Shown piece after piece: positions 31,801-45,797 of a stretch of DNA of 64,000 bases (the first letter of the stretch is position 1; each line of letters begins with the position of its first letter). The stretch covers positions 248,001 to 312,000 of the forward strand of contig JAWWNJ010000031.1 in the NCBI GenBank assembly GCA_037176885.1. The letters are read 5' to 3'. The notes beneath the pieces were generated by a model that saw nothing but the letters and a program-made list of their open reading frames with translations, did not search any database and was not told where the DNA came from. Position numbers and translations under genes: made by a program. The DNA comes from Favolaschia claudopus (taxonomy: Eukaryota; Basidiomycota; Agaricomycetes; Agaricales; Mycenaceae).

Positions 31801-34800
31801 TGTTCAACAAAACAAATACACATACGCGTGTCGTAGCCCTGAGCAACGCGTCTTCCGCCGATTTATTTATAATTCTGTTTTAGTTGCGTTGCATCATCGC
31901 CGCTATCTTGGAAGGCTAGATTAGGATGGTCGCATACATGTCGAAATCGGATCATCCGACGACTCAGGGAAACCCTGAATTAAATTGTGGTGATTCTAGA
32001 CAGCTGAGAACGGGAAAGCGCTGACGGCGGGCAAGTATCAACGCTTATAGCGTGTCTCGCGTCGGAAGTAACGAAGGATCTCAGAGAGAAACGAAAATCA
32101 TCCAAAATGGAAGATTTATTCCACGGAGACGAAAATGAAGGACAAGAGAGCTCACCGAACAATAAAGGGCCCTGCCTTGAACTCCGATCTAAGTAGGAAG
32201 CGACAGAAGGGACGAACAATTTGTGAATTCGCGTGTTTCGCGTCGTAAAGCAACGAAAAATCTAAATACAAAGGAAAATCAACCACAATGGGATTCAAAT
32301 ATTTATTCCAAAGAGAGGAACGCGAAGCGCAAAAGAGCTCACTCAAAGTAAACAGCCCAGCTCTATCCCATAACCTAAGTAGGAAGCAACAGGAGGGAAG
32401 GTCGATTTGTGAAACCAGTTCTTTTTGCAACTTTGACCGCTTGGAGTCGGGGTCGGCGGGGTCGGCGCCGCGCGAGCCAGATAACGTTGTCAGAAGTTCG
32501 CAGATCCAACGTGTAGATATAACGAGAACGGGATCCCACAGCCAAAGATAGTTTTGAGTAAGCGAACGCGCCGATTGTTGAACTTGATATCAATCTGAGC
32601 CGGCCAATTTCGCCTAAAGACCCTGTAACGAAACAGCTGGCAGGCTGAATGCCGATGACTTGAATGCCGCAAAGTCCAAGCGATGGGCCGTCGAGGTACC
32701 GCGAAGATAAGAGATAAAAAGTTGTCGGAGATGGCGGTCAAGAGCAAGCCGGGCACAAAGGGAACCAAATAGTTTTTGACAGCTCAACGCCGGCGTCCGG
32801 AATAGGAAGGCGACCACTCTTGTCTTCTCCCTCCATCATCGTTTTTGGTTTTGCTTGGTGTCTTTGGCTGAGGCGACTTGGGTGAGTACACTTTGTTTCT
32901 ATGAGCTGACTCAAACGCTAATCCAGCGCTATTGGCCGCTCAGGGACGCTAGGACAGCGGAAACGGCAAATCCAGCAATTTCGCGAAAACGCGGTTCAGA
33001 AGGTCAGGGCTCGGGCTGCGTTGCAACACGTCACCCAAAATAGATTTTATGGATACGCCGAGGATTTTGAAATGCTGTTAGAGCGAAAAGAGCGGCGGAG
33101 AACGGTCAGGGAATTCTGGTGCGTTTTCCCATATCTCGCTTATTTTGCGGTACGTGTGTGACTCATCCTAATTTTGGCTGAAGAAAGCTTTTTTTCAAAG
33201 TCTTGCATGCGGGCTGGGCAACTCCCAGCTGCGTAGCTCATCCAGGACTCGATATCTGCGAGTCGACCGTTTTCCAACATTCCGGATTTCAGGGTGAAGA
33301 CTCAGGGTTTCGGCGGAACTAAGTTACGGAATCTGACTAGAAGCATCAAATACGCATGGATACAGGTGCGTGGCCTCATTTCGAACGTCGCTGCTGGGCT
33401 GTGAATATTTCAGGCCATTTCCACTATCAGCGATGACCCTCCCTGGCGCTGCTTCCTCCCACCCAAACTTTCGGGTCGGCTCTCTGACTCATGTTTCCAT
33501 TCCCGCGGAACTCGACACAGATCTCCCTATTGAGCTGGATCTTCAAGGTGGTTGGTTGGTGGGCGGGGACGGAAATAGCTCGAGGAGGGTATATAAGCCG
33601 TGCGTGTTTGTGTTGTCAACAAACTCCCTCTTTCCTTCCCCCCACCATCTACTCTGGCTCTTCTGACCCATATCCGCTCACCTCGCTCTCGTCCTCGCCA
33701 TCGACACTACACCTCTCCTCGACGCCGCCGTCGACGTTGATGAGTTCGACTTCAACTCGACTCTTCGTTCGCTGTACTGACTCTGATCCTTCCGACCGTT
33801 GCAGGTCGTTCCTCTATCCTCGTCTCCGTTGGGTGGATTGGAAGCTGGAGAAGTTGTCGAGTGGCGCTCACGGGTAGTCGGGCATCGTTGTGCGTGTGAG
33901 TCTACGCCGACGCCGTCTTCGTTGTGAATCACCGCTGACCTATACCTCAACCCTATTCAGGGTCGGTCATGTTCGAAAGGTATGTATGTTCGTTGACCTC
34001 ACTTCATCATCCATGTTCGTTCCATTGACTCACTTTCATAGTACATACATCTAGTGACTACATGTTCGACATACTTCCAAGTGAGTTGACTCCTCTTTCA
34101 ATGTCGTCCCATTCAACGCTAACTGACCTCTTCTGGACCAGTACCATCCTTTTCACCTTCTATGTCGGCGTTCGATGAGATGTACATTGTGACTGGTTAG
34201 GGTAACGGTGAGTGCCTTCAAGTTCTATTCAAACTCCTATTAACCTTTCATCTAATCCTTCCCAGTGCTTATGAGCTAAGATAGATGCACATTTCGACTG
34301 GTTGGGCAACGAGGTGAGTGTATTCTATTCAAGTTCGTCTCGACTTCAACTACTTTGACTTTCATCTCTCATTAGGTATTCCATCGTCGAGTGCCATCTG
34401 CAATGAGATGCACATTTCGACTGGTTGGGCAACGAGGTAAGTTTCTATTCCATTCAACTTGAATTTGAAGCCTTGAAAGTTAACGGGTTTGAAGCTCAAT
34501 AGATCTCAGCTCATAATCGAGTGCTAGATGCACATTTCGACTGGTTGGGCAAACTGGTGAGTCTATTCAATTTCCTTAGACGCGGTTTTAAAAGCTTACC
34601 ATTGAATAGAGTTATACAGTTTCAATTTGTATGGTCTGCTTCGCACCAAGCTGCATCTCGTGAATGTAAGCTTCACGCCGTTTCTCTGTACTTTACCTTC
34701 ATTTCGCTCGTTTCGACTCGACTCGGCTCAAAGTCGTGATATCAGCGTATTTACTACTCAACTCGTTAAGTCATTTCTTGCAGCTTTCTCTAGCTTCAAC

Positions 34801-36172
34801 ACACCGCGCTAGCCAAACTTCCCAAGGTACGCATTTTCCGTTGGTTTGGAATTCACTTCAAAACTTACGCTTGATGTATTCAGTTTATCTTGATGCGCTC
34901 TGCACCGCACTCAGCGTATTTACTCAACTCGTTAGCTCATTTCTTGTAGCTTTACTTATCTTTAGCGCGCCCCGCTCGCTAATTCTCCCAAGGTACGCAT
35001 TTGCCTTTCACTCGGACTCGGAATTCAATTCAAAACTGACACTTCATGCTTTCAGTCTTCGTTATGCGCTCTGCACCGCACCAAGCTGCATCTGGTGAGT
35101 GTGAGTTAATCGCATTTTTGTTACTTGGCTCGCATTTTCGTGGCTCGTCTCTAAATTCCGTGCCAGTGCGGTTTCGGCTTGACTTTGCAATTATTTGACC
35201 TCTCTCGCTATGCGACGCATTGACGACGTTTACAGTTTTCGTTGATTGTCGCTTAGTAGCGTCCGAGGTCTTCATGAGTGAGTGATTTCCGCTGACTCGG
35301 GACTTTGCTGATGAATTCACGCGAGGAGTTTAGCAGAAAATCAAATCAATATATTGACCATCTATTAACACGGTACGTAGCGCGACCTTGTTTCTCGAGG
35401 CGTTCAGCTGAGTTGAGAATCTGCAGAGTAGAAACGGCGGCGCACGCATCAATGACAGCGAATCCGCCGCCGCCGAGCATCGCCTTGGCGCGAGGGTGTC
35501 GACTGCTTCGTGAGGGCGAGTGTCGGGCTGGCCGCGGTGATAGGCGGGCACGGGACGGGTTTGGGGAGGATGCAAGGGAGACAGCGGGGTTGGAGTGTCA
35601 ATGGTGATGGTTGGCGGTGGCGGCGAGGCGGGAGACGAGAAAGGAAGAGACGAACAAGTAGTAAGTTAGACGTACCGTATCTTCCTATAGCTCTCCGTTT
35701 GTTCCCAAGGTACGTCTCCTCTTCCTTTCCCTCTATTTCTGCGTTGACAATGCCGTAGAATAGACTGAAATTGAAGTAGTTAGTATCAGTAGAAGCCGAA
35801 GTAAGCAGCGCGCACGTTCACGAGGCGATACGTTGGCGACGTGGGAGGTGTTAGAGTGGGCGTTGAAGTCAGCGACGAGGGAGCGGAGAGAGAGCTTGAA
35901 GAGCTTGAATGGTCGACTCGAGCGGAGTCGACGGCGGTGAGAGATTTCTCTTCTGGACGTGTTGACGAGAACAAAGAAAAGATGAGTGAGCAAGAGAATG
36001 CCGCCGTCTCCGCTGCCTTGACGATAAGCGGAATGGGAAAGGCAAAGGACTTGAGTGAGAGCGAGGGTGAGGGCGAGGGCGGCGACGGACACGCGTCGGT
36101 CGAAGAAGAGAGACTTTTCTGTTTCAGAGGCCGAGCAAAGGTGCACCGTGAGCAAGCACTGCCAAGCGCGGC
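28852..36172. repeat. Segment X, copy 3
   Basis: This is a near-identical repeat of X2, shifted by 9,057 bp. Minus arm about 29207-32817, hairpin modules about 30222-31442, plus arm about 33622-35707, type D/E modules about 34172-35102. It has a private G at 32076 and shares C at 30909, 32611 and 36114 with X4. Confidence 0.85.
33590..33597 (+). promoter_or_regulatory. TATA box of the X3 plus arm
   Basis: TATATAAG is in the same context as in X2, followed by the pyrimidine-rich tract. Confidence 0.5.
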
Positions 36173-36366
36173 CATTGGCCGTGTCTGTCGCGAAAAGACG
36201 ACGCAAGAACAGAATCCAGAACAACGCCAGGGCCTTTTGGAAGCGCCACGACGCGCTGGATGAAAGCTTGGGGTTCGGCAGTCTGAACGCGGGCCATGTT
36301 GGTAGAGAACCAACGAGTGCTAGGCCTTGCTTTTAAGGAGGCCAGACGGAGAAACCCGAGCGACAT
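36173..36366 (-). pseudogene. Ankyrin gene 5' fragment, copy 4
   Basis: It is identical in structure to 27116-27309: start codon kept, internal deletion and frame shift, break into X3. Confidence 0.85.
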
Positions 36367-36740
36367 GCCATCATTTCACACCTTGCGTATGTTTTGGACT
36401 TCGCCGGATTTGGAAAGTATCCCCGCCTCATGTCACGTACGGGACCGGTAAAATGATCCCCGCCCCCTAGTCGGGTGATCTCCGCCCTTCGAGCGTCGGG
36501 GAGCGGGAAGGCGCGCAAGAATATGACTCCATTCTGACTCGACGGGCAGATACCGATGACAGCTGTGTGGCGGGAACGAAGCGCGCACGAACTTGCGGAA
36601 CTCATGGTTCGGATAGCGGAGTGGCAGGATCATCCTCGTGTAGATCGCAGAGCTCATCTTGAGCGCGAGGGCAAATGGGACTGGGGGCTGTTGCGGGAAG
36701 AGCATCGCTCGAAGAACAATTTTACTTGGAGCAACGCAGA

Positions 36741-37908
36741 TTAGTTTCGGCTGAATACAAGACCTACTGACGGCATGTGGAGGTAAATGTTCTCATCTTC
36801 TTCAGAAAAATATAAGAGGTCTGTCGGGAAGCCTCGAGAGAACCCATCATCGACAGCAGTCCAGGCGCTCACGCAGCTTTTCGAAGCCGAAGCGAAAACC
36901 ATACTGGAAAATTCAATATCAGCCTTTGGCATATACTTGCATAGTAGATGCTCACCGAAATTCGTCCCGTCTGCCGGTAGACCACATTGTTATAGGCTCT
37001 GCCTTGGAACGCCTGTCATCATCAGGAATATGGTGAACGAGGCGAAGGACATCAGTTCCTTGTAGAAACAGCTTCGTAACCCACAATGAGCCTTCGGCCA
37101 CACGGATAAAGATTTTCGAGCCATCGCCATTTGCAGATATCCAGCGACCGGCATACCGACGAGCGGCGCTAGCGGTGAGTATTCTATCCAGGGTTGGTTG
37201 AAGATGACGGAAAATGTCGAGAACTATGTCGCCGGCTGGGATAGGTTAGCATCCAGTGTACGACGCGTTCTTGTACGCTACCTACCTGCGGTTGATGTGG
37301 GTACAGTGCCGGTCATGAGCAACGCGACTCCGTACGACATATCCTGGTTGATTGCAAACACGCTGCGTGATGCCCCGAGCACACCCACTAGTCGTTCGTA
37401 AACCTTGTTTCAGACGCATAAATGGAAGTAATTGTAGGCCTCTCACATTTTTGAAATATCCTGATAGGCCGGGCATACGAGTCTCGCATTTTCTCTATTT
37501 CCCAGAGCATGCCGACCTCCGTCGTGTCGTCCATCCAAGCTTGGATCGGACGCAGCCATTCTCGAATTACATGGGGAGGCAGTAAGCTTTCGGGTCTTGT
37601 AGGATCCAGGATTGTCTGCATCACTTTGACGTAGTCGGAAAGTGAGCTCATTTGGCCGCCCGAGCATGACATGGGCTCCAAGAAATCCAGATCCTGTGAA
37701 AATTGTGAAGGGAAGGTTGCGATTATTCAACGAGACAACCTACCACTTCATCGCTATCGGCAGAGGCCACTGCGACGTGGGCTTTGTTGTGAGGAGTGAC
37801 AACAAAAGAAGTGCCGTTCAAACCAAGCGGATCGAAGATGTCTCGCTGCGCCAAATCTGCCCAAGTCTCAGGCGATCCAGTCTGCTGTTTGGCCACTTCA
37901 AACGCCCT
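36741..37908 (-). pseudogene. Beta-lactamase-like 3' fragment, copy 4
   Basis: It matches 27684-28851 with no difference that I noticed. The 5' part is replaced by X4. Stop at 36741-36743. Confidence 0.85.
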
Positions 37909-40900
37909 GGCGTTCCCAAAAAGGAAATTCGCAGACACTGCGCACGTCCTCCTTACGCTAAGGCATCCGTCGCCAAGGCGTACTCCGTCGCCCATTTTGT
38001 CTAGCTTTATAGCTGGGGGCTCGCGCACGGACCTTGTTTATGTTTGGGGATTGACTGCCGGGGGGAGAAATTTGGGATTTTGGAGGTGCGTGAACGCGTT
38101 TTCCCGTGACTTGACGCGTCGTTTGGGCAGGGGAGGAGGGGGAAGTGTTTGGGGAGTTTGGAAAAGTCGATTGACGCGTCGAGGCGCGTTAATTAGCGTG
38201 TTATTCGCGTGTTTTAGAAGTTTAGAGTCAATATATTCATTTGCGACGATTACATGAATTCTACCAAGTCAAAGTTGGAATACGCACCAAATCGTCGTAT
38301 GTTGAAGTGCCGAGTTGCGAAAATTGGCCGTTTTTTGGACAAGACCTCGAAATGCGGTGAATTGTCGAAGTCGGAAAATCTTGAGATTTGTAGGTAAGTC
38401 GGTACCAGACTCGGAATTGAGTGAATTGCTGAAAGTCTTGAGATTGGAAAGTCTTGAAATTTGAAAGCAAGTCGGTCGCGGGAAGAAAATACGTCGTCTC
38501 GGCGCAATTTTCGCATATTCAAGAACTGCAATCACTCAGTTGATTCGAAACAAATGGAAAGGAACTCACCTGTTCAGTTCAGCGGGCGTTGAAACGTTGA
38601 ATTTCGAGTGCTGAGTCAACTTCTTGCTCCCGGGACGAAGATATATACAATATTCGATGTTGGGGGTGCTCGTTGAGTTGGGAAGGACGTGGCCTTTGAT
38701 CAACGAATCGATTGACGTCGCTCGCGGGAGTGCGAAGAATCGAATTTTGAAAAACAGAGTCCCCAGTATGGCGGGGACGCGAAATCAGCAGGTAAACTGT
38801 AAGTTAGATATCAGTATTGCTGAATCAAAAGTGATAGAACTCTCGGTCGCGGGAGATCGAGACGTAGAGTCATCGCAAAATGCAAAGACATGTAAAATGA
38901 AATCAGCAAGATAACTCACCGAGCATCCGAGGCGCTCGCGGGAACGCGATACGTATAATCTTCGAAGTTTACTAGCTTGCGATAAGTACCCGACGTGCAT
39001 GAGTGTTGGATTCAACGTGTACCAAGCATCACGGTCGGTCACGGGAACGCGATCCATATAGTTATCAATGTTAGCGTTACTAACCTGGTTTGAGATAAGT
39101 ACCCGACATTGAGGAGTGTTGGATTCAACATACCGAGTGTTGAGGTTGCTCGCGGGAACGCGATCTGTATAATCTTCGATGTTGGGTGCCTCTTCAGCGT
39201 GACCTCCCGTAGCTTTGTTACAATCAGAAAGTAGATTGAGTTGAAGAAATAGTCTTGGACGCACCAAGTTCAACATAGCGCCGCTCTGCGGCGTGTGCCG
39301 GTGATTCCGCCGCCGCCGGTACGCGAGAGAGAACTGATTGAGATGTAAAGTTTGCGCCGCTCCGCGGCGCCGTCGACAACGACGACAACATAGTCAGTTG
39401 AACGGCGTCGGCACCGATGCATTGATCTTGAGGGGGTGGATTAGCCTGCCGGCGGCCAAGATCCGGATGAAAAAGGTCTGAAATAGCGTTAGAATTATGA
39501 TAAAATGAACAGATGAGAAGTACCCAGACATACCTCGAGTATACCGAGCCATCAACGTTGGCGGGCGCGTCGACGGCGGCGGAAGACGTGTGGAAGCGCG
39601 GCAGCGCCGCTGGATTGAGGTCGGGGAGGCGTGGTTGGCCTGCCGGCGGCCAAAACTGCGGCAAAAGTCTGAGAGTTTGTTATATTGAAACAACAAACTG
39701 AACTAAACACGCAGCGTACCTGGTACATGAGAAGGGTTTGCGCTGCTTCGCGGCGAGGGGAGGTTCGGTCCGCAACGACGAAGCCGTCGATTTAACCTCG
39801 AGGGCGTCGGCTTGCCTGCCGGTGGAGAAATCAACTTCAGATACCCTTTAGAAAGTCTTCAAGAGGTGAAGAAACAATCACATACCTTAAAAACCTCTGA
39901 GATATAACATTAGCGCCACTGCGCGGCGCCGACGATGGCCCGAGACTTGATCAGCACATCAGAAGCGTTGTCTTGAAGTGCAAGAGGCGTGAAGTTGGCA
40001 AGTTCAGTACTGCTCAAAAGACCGTCAGAATATAGAGCGAGAGGATGAAGTTTGAGTGACTCACATAGAAGTTGTTGAAGATCGACGCCGCTTCGCGGCG
40101 CGCGCGTTTAGTGTTCAAGCGCTCGGATCGTCGGGTCGTGCTAGACAATGCTGAAGTCCGATTCGAGGGCGAGGTAGCCTGCCGACGGTCGAGACGAGCT
40201 TGAAAATCTACCGAAAAGGGGGGTCAGAACAAGAGGAAAAAATGGTTAGGGAGTAGCAAATATACCTTGTGAACAATGAGAGAGCGCCGCGTCGCGGCGC
40301 GCTCGCGATTAAGTGGTTGAAAATTGCAAATCCGTTGGTTTGATTTTCGAGTGGCGCAGCTAGCCTGCCGGCGGCAAAAAAGAGGTTGAAAAAGGGCTAA
40401 GAAAGTCGTTAGAGCAACAGAGAAAGATGAACTTGGGGGTGTTGTACATACCTGAAGGACTCGGAGACGGTGGCGCCGCGAAGCGGCGCGTGGACGGCAC
40501 GAGAGTTTCGGTGAGTGGCGGCAGACCGACGAATTGAGTGGTTGGGGCATGGGGATTGAGTGGTTGGGGCATGGGGCTCGAATGGAGTCGACGTAGACTG
40601 AGAAAGTCGTCAGCGGTGAGCTAGTTGTTGAGTGCGAAGGAAAGCTCACCTGTGAGTGTTTGGCGTCGAGTTCACTCGAGAACTGGACGACGTGGAGGTT
40701 GAGAAGAGAAGGCCGGTATGTCGAGGCAGCGCTGGATGAGGCGGTTAACGTTGGGCGTGGTGGGAGAGGGAAGTGGGGAGGAAGTTGAAGAGAGAGAGCG
40801 AGGTGGTGGTGGTTGAAGTAAGGAAGGAGCTGCCGTGATTTGGTCAATCAAATCAAATGTTCAACAAAACAAATACACATACGCGTGTCGTAGCCCTGAG

Positions 40901-43900
40901 CAACGCGTCTTCCGCCGATTTATTTATAATTCTGTTTTAGTTGCGTTGCATCATCGCCGCTATCTTGGAAGGCTAGATTAGGATGGTCGCATACATGTCG
41001 AAATCGGATCATCCGACGACTCAGGGAAACCCTGAATTAAATTGTGGTGATTCTAGACAGCTGAGAACGGGAAAGCGCTGACGGCGGGCAAGTATCAACG
41101 CTTATAGCGTGTCTCGCGTCGGAAGTAACGAAAGATCTCAGAGAGAAACGAAAATCATCCAAAATGGAAGATTTATTCCACGGAGACGAAAATGAAGGAC
41201 AAGAGAGCTCACCGAACAATAAAGGGCCCTGCCTTGAACTCCGATCTAAGTAGGAAGCGACAGAAGGGACGAACAATTTGTGAATTCGCGTGTTTCGCGT
41301 CGTAAAGCAACGAAAAATCTAAATACAAAGGAAAATCAACCACAATGGGATTCAAATATTTATTCCAAAGAGAGGAACGCGAAGCGCAAAAGAGCTCACT
41401 CAAAGTAAACAGCCCAGCTCTATCCCATAACCTAAGTAGGAAGCAACAGGAGGGAAGGTCGATTTGTGAAACCAGTTCTTTTTGCAACTTTGACCGCTTG
41501 GAGTCGGGGTCGGCGGGGTCGGCGCCGCGCGAGCCAGATAACGTTGTCAGAAGTTCGCAGATCCAACGTGTAGATATAACGAGAACGGGATCCCACAGCC
41601 AAAGATAGTTTTGAGTAAGCGAACGCGCCGATTGTTGAACTTGATATCAATCTGAGCCGGCCAATTTCGCCTAAAGACCCTGTAACGAAACAGCTGGCAG
41701 GCTGAATGCCGATGACTTGAATGCCGCAAAGTCCAAGCGATGGGCCGTCGAGGTACCGCGAAGATAAGAGATAAAAAGTTGTCGGAGATGGCGGTCAAGA
41801 GCAAGCCGGGCACAAAGGGAACCAAATAGTTTTTGACAGCTCAACGCCGGCGTCCGGAATAGGAAGGCGACCACTCTTGTCTTCTCCCTCCATCATCGTT
41901 TTTGGTTTTGCTTGGTGTCTTTGGCTGAGGCGACTTGGGTGAGTACACTTTGTTTCTATGAGCTGACTCAAACGCTAATCCAGCGCTATTGGCCGCTCAG
42001 GGACGCTAGGACAGCGGAAACGGCAAATCCAGCAATTTCGCGAAAACGCGGTTCAGAAGGTCAGGGCTCGGGCTGCGTTGCAACACGTCACCCAAAATAG
42101 ATTTTATGGATACGCCGAGGATTTTGAAATGCTGTTAGAGCGAAAAGAGCGGCGGAGAACGGTCAGGGAATTCTGGTGCGTTTTCCCATATCTCGCTTAT
42201 TTTGCGGTACGTGTGTGACTCATCCTAATTTTGGCTGAAGAAAGCTTTTTTTCAAAGTCTTGCATGCGGGCTGGGCAACTCCCAGCTGCGTAGCTCATCC
42301 AGGACTCGATATCTGCGAGTCGACCGTTTTCCAACATTCCGGATTTCAGGGTGAAGACTCAGGGTTTCGGCGGAACTAAGTTACGGAATCTGACTAGAAG
42401 CATCAAATACGCATGGATACAGGTGCGTGGCCTCATTTCGAACGTCGCTGCTGGGCTGTGAATATTTCAGGCCATTTCCACTATCAGCGATGACCCTCCC
42501 TGGCGCTGCTTCCTCCCACCCAAACTTTCGGGTCGGCTCTCTGACTCATGTTTCCATTCCCGCGGAACTCGACACAGATCTCCCTATTGAGCTGGATCTT
42601 CAAGGTGGTTGGTTGGTGGGCGGGGACGGAAATAGCTCGAGGAGGGTATATAAGCCGTGCGTGTTTGTGTTGTCAACAAACTCCCTCTTTCCTTCCCCCC
42701 ACCATCTACTCTGGCTCTTCTGACCCATATCCGCTCACCTCGCTCTCGTCCTCGCCATCGACACTACACCTCTCCTCGACGCCGCCGTCGACGTTGATGA
42801 GTTCGACTTCAACTCGACTCTTCGTTCGCTGTACTGACTCTGATCCTTCCGACCGTTGCAGGTCGTTCCTCTATCCTCGTCTCCGTTGGGTGGATTGGAA
42901 GCTGGAGAAGTTGTCGAGTGGCGCTCACGGGTAGTCGGGCATCGTTGTGCGTGTGAGTCTACGCCGACGCCGTCTTCGTTGTGAATCACCGCTGACCTAT
43001 ACCTCAACCCTATTCAGGGTCGGTCATGTTCGAAAGGTATGTATGTTCGTTGACCTCACTTCATCATCCATGTTCGTTCCATTGACTCACTTTCATAGTA
43101 CATACATCTAGTGACTACATGTTCGACATACTTCCAAGTGAGTTGACTCCTCTTTCAATGTCGTCCCATTCAACGCTAACTGACCTCTTCTGGACCAGTA
43201 CCATCCTTTTCACCTTCTATGTCGGCGTTCGATGAGATGTACATTGTGACTGGTTAGGGTAACGGTGAGTGCCTTCAAGTTCTATTCAAACTCCTATTAA
43301 CCTTTCATCTAATCCTTCCCAGTGCTTATGAGCTAAGATAGATGCACATTTCGACTGGTTGGGCAACGAGGTGAGTGTATTCTATTCAAGTTCGTCTCGA
43401 CTTCAACTACTTTGACTTTCATCTCTCATTAGGTATTCCATCGTCGAGTGCCATCTGCAATGAGATGCACATTTCGACTGGTTGGGCAACGAGGTAAGTT
43501 TCTATTCCATTCAACTTGAATTTGAAGCCTTGAAAGTTAACGGGTTTGAAGCTCAATAGATCTCAGCTCATAATCGAGTGCTAGATGCACATTTCGACTG
43601 GTTGGGCAAACTGGTGAGTCTATTCAATTTCCTTAGACGCGGTTTTAAAAGCTTACCATTGAATAGAGTTATACAGTTTCAATTTGTATGGTCTGCTTCG
43701 CACCAAGCTGCATCTCGTGAATGTAAGCTTCACGCCGTTTCTCTGTACTTTACCTTCATTTCGCTCGTTTCGACTCGACTCGGCTCAAAGTCGTGATATC
43801 AGCGTATTTACTACTCAACTCGTTAAGTCATTTCTTGCAGCTTTCTCTAGCTTCAACACACCGCGCTAGCCAAACTTCCCAAGGTACGCATTTTCCGTTG

Positions 43901-45229
43901 GTTTGGAATTCACTTCAAAACTTACGCTTGATGTATTCAGTTTATCTTGATGCGCTCTGCACCGCACTCAGCGTATTTACTCAACTCGTTAGCTCATTTC
44001 TTGTAGCTTTACTTATCTTTAGCGCGCCCCGCTCGCTAATTCTCCCAAGGTACGCATTTGCCTTTCACTCGGACTCGGAATTCAATTCAAAACTGACACT
44101 TCATGCTTTCAGTCTTCGTTATGCGCTCTGCACCGCACCAAGCTGCATCTGGTGAGTGTGAGTTAATCGCATTTTTGTTACTTGGCTCGCATTTTCGTGG
44201 CTCGTCTCTAAATTCCGTGCCAGTGCGGTTTCGGCTTGACTTTGCAATTATTTGACCTCTCTCGCTATGCGACGCATTGACGACGTTTACAGTTTTCGTT
44301 GATTGTCGCTTAGTAGCGTCCGAGGTCTTCATGAGTGAGTGATTTCCGCTGACTCGGGACTTTGCTGATGAATTCACGCGAGGAGTTTAGCAGAAAATCA
44401 AATCAATATATTGACCATCTATTAACACGGTACGTAGCGCGACCTTGTTTCTCGAGGCGTTCAGCTGAGTTGAGAATCTGCAGAGTAGAAACGGCGGCGC
44501 ACGCATCAATGACAGCGAATCCGCCGCCGCCGAGCATCGCCTTGGCGCGAGGGTGTCGACTGCTTCGTGAGGGCGAGTGTCGGGCTGGCCGCGGTGATAG
44601 GCGGGCACGGGACGGGTTTGGGGAGGATGCAAGGGAGACAGCGGGGTTGGAGTGTCAATGGTGATGGTTGGCGGTGGCGGCGAGGCGGGAGACGAGAAAG
44701 GAAGAGACGAACAAGTAGTAAGTTAGACGTACCGTATCTTCCTATAGCTCTCCGTTTGTTCCCAAGGTACGTCTCCTCTTCCTTTCCCTCTATTTCTGCG
44801 TTGACAATGCCGTAGAATAGACTGAAATTGAAGTAGTTAGTATCAGTAGAAGCCGAAGTAAGCAGCGCGCACGTTCACGAGGCGATACGTTGGCGACGTG
44901 GGAGGTGTTAGAGTGGGCGTTGAAGTCAGCGACGAGGGAGCGGAGAGAGAGCTTGAAGAGCTTGAATGGTCGACTCGAGCGGAGTCGACGGCGGTGAGAG
45001 ATTTCTCTTCTGGACGTGTTGACGAGAACAAAGAAAAGATGAGTGAGCAAGAGAATGCCGCCGTCTCCGCTGCCTTGACGATAAGCGGAATGGGAAAGGC
45101 AAAGGACTTGAGTGAGAGCGAGGGTGAGGGCGAGGGCGGCGACGGACACGCGTCGGTCGAAGAAGAGAGACTTTTCTGTTTCAGAGGCCGAGCAAAGGTG
45201 CACCGTGAGCAAGCACTGCCAAGCGCGGC
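37909..45229. repeat. Segment X, copy 4
   Basis: This is the right-most X, shifted by 18,114 bp from X2. Minus arm about 38264-41874, hairpin modules about 39279-40499, plus arm about 42679-44764, type D/E modules about 43229-44159. All splice signals seen in X2 are retained. Confidence 0.85.
42647..42654 (+). promoter_or_regulatory. TATA box of the X4 plus arm
   Basis: TATATAAG is in the same context as in X2 and X3. Confidence 0.5.
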
Positions 45230-45423
45230 CATTGGCCGTGTCTGTCGCGAAAAGACGACGCAAGAACAGAATCCAGAACAACGCCAGGGCCTTTTGGAAG
45301 CGCCACGACGCGCTGGATGAAAGCTTGGGGTTCGGCAGTCTGAACGCGGGCCATGTTGGTAGAGAACCAACGAGTGCTAGGCCTTGCTTTTAAGGAGGCC
45401 AGACGGAGAAACCCGAGCGACAT
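45230..45423 (-). pseudogene. Ankyrin gene 5' fragment, copy 5
   Basis: It has the same structure as copies 3 and 4. It lies directly downstream of the only intact beta-lactamase-like gene, in the order and spacing seen at the left end between the intact ankyrin gene and its neighbour. Confidence 0.85.
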
Positions 45424-45797
45424 GCCATCATTTCACACCTTGCGTATGTTTTGGACTTCGCCGGATTTGGAAAGTATCCCCGCCTCATGTCACGTACGGG
45501 ACCGGTAAAATGATCCCCGCCCCCTAGTCGGGTGATCTCCGCCCTTCGAGCGTCGGGGAGCGGGAAGGCGCGCAAGAATATGACTCCATTCTGACTCGAC
45601 GGGCAGATACCGATGACAGCTGTGTGGCGGGAACGAAGCGCGCACGAACTTGCGGAACTCATGGTTCGGATAGCGGAGTGGCAGGATCATCCTCGTGTAG
45701 ATCGCAGAGCTCATCTTGAGCGCGAGGGCAAATGGGACTGGGGGCTGTTGCGGGAAGAGCATCGCTCGAAGAACAATTTTACTTGGAGCAACGCAGA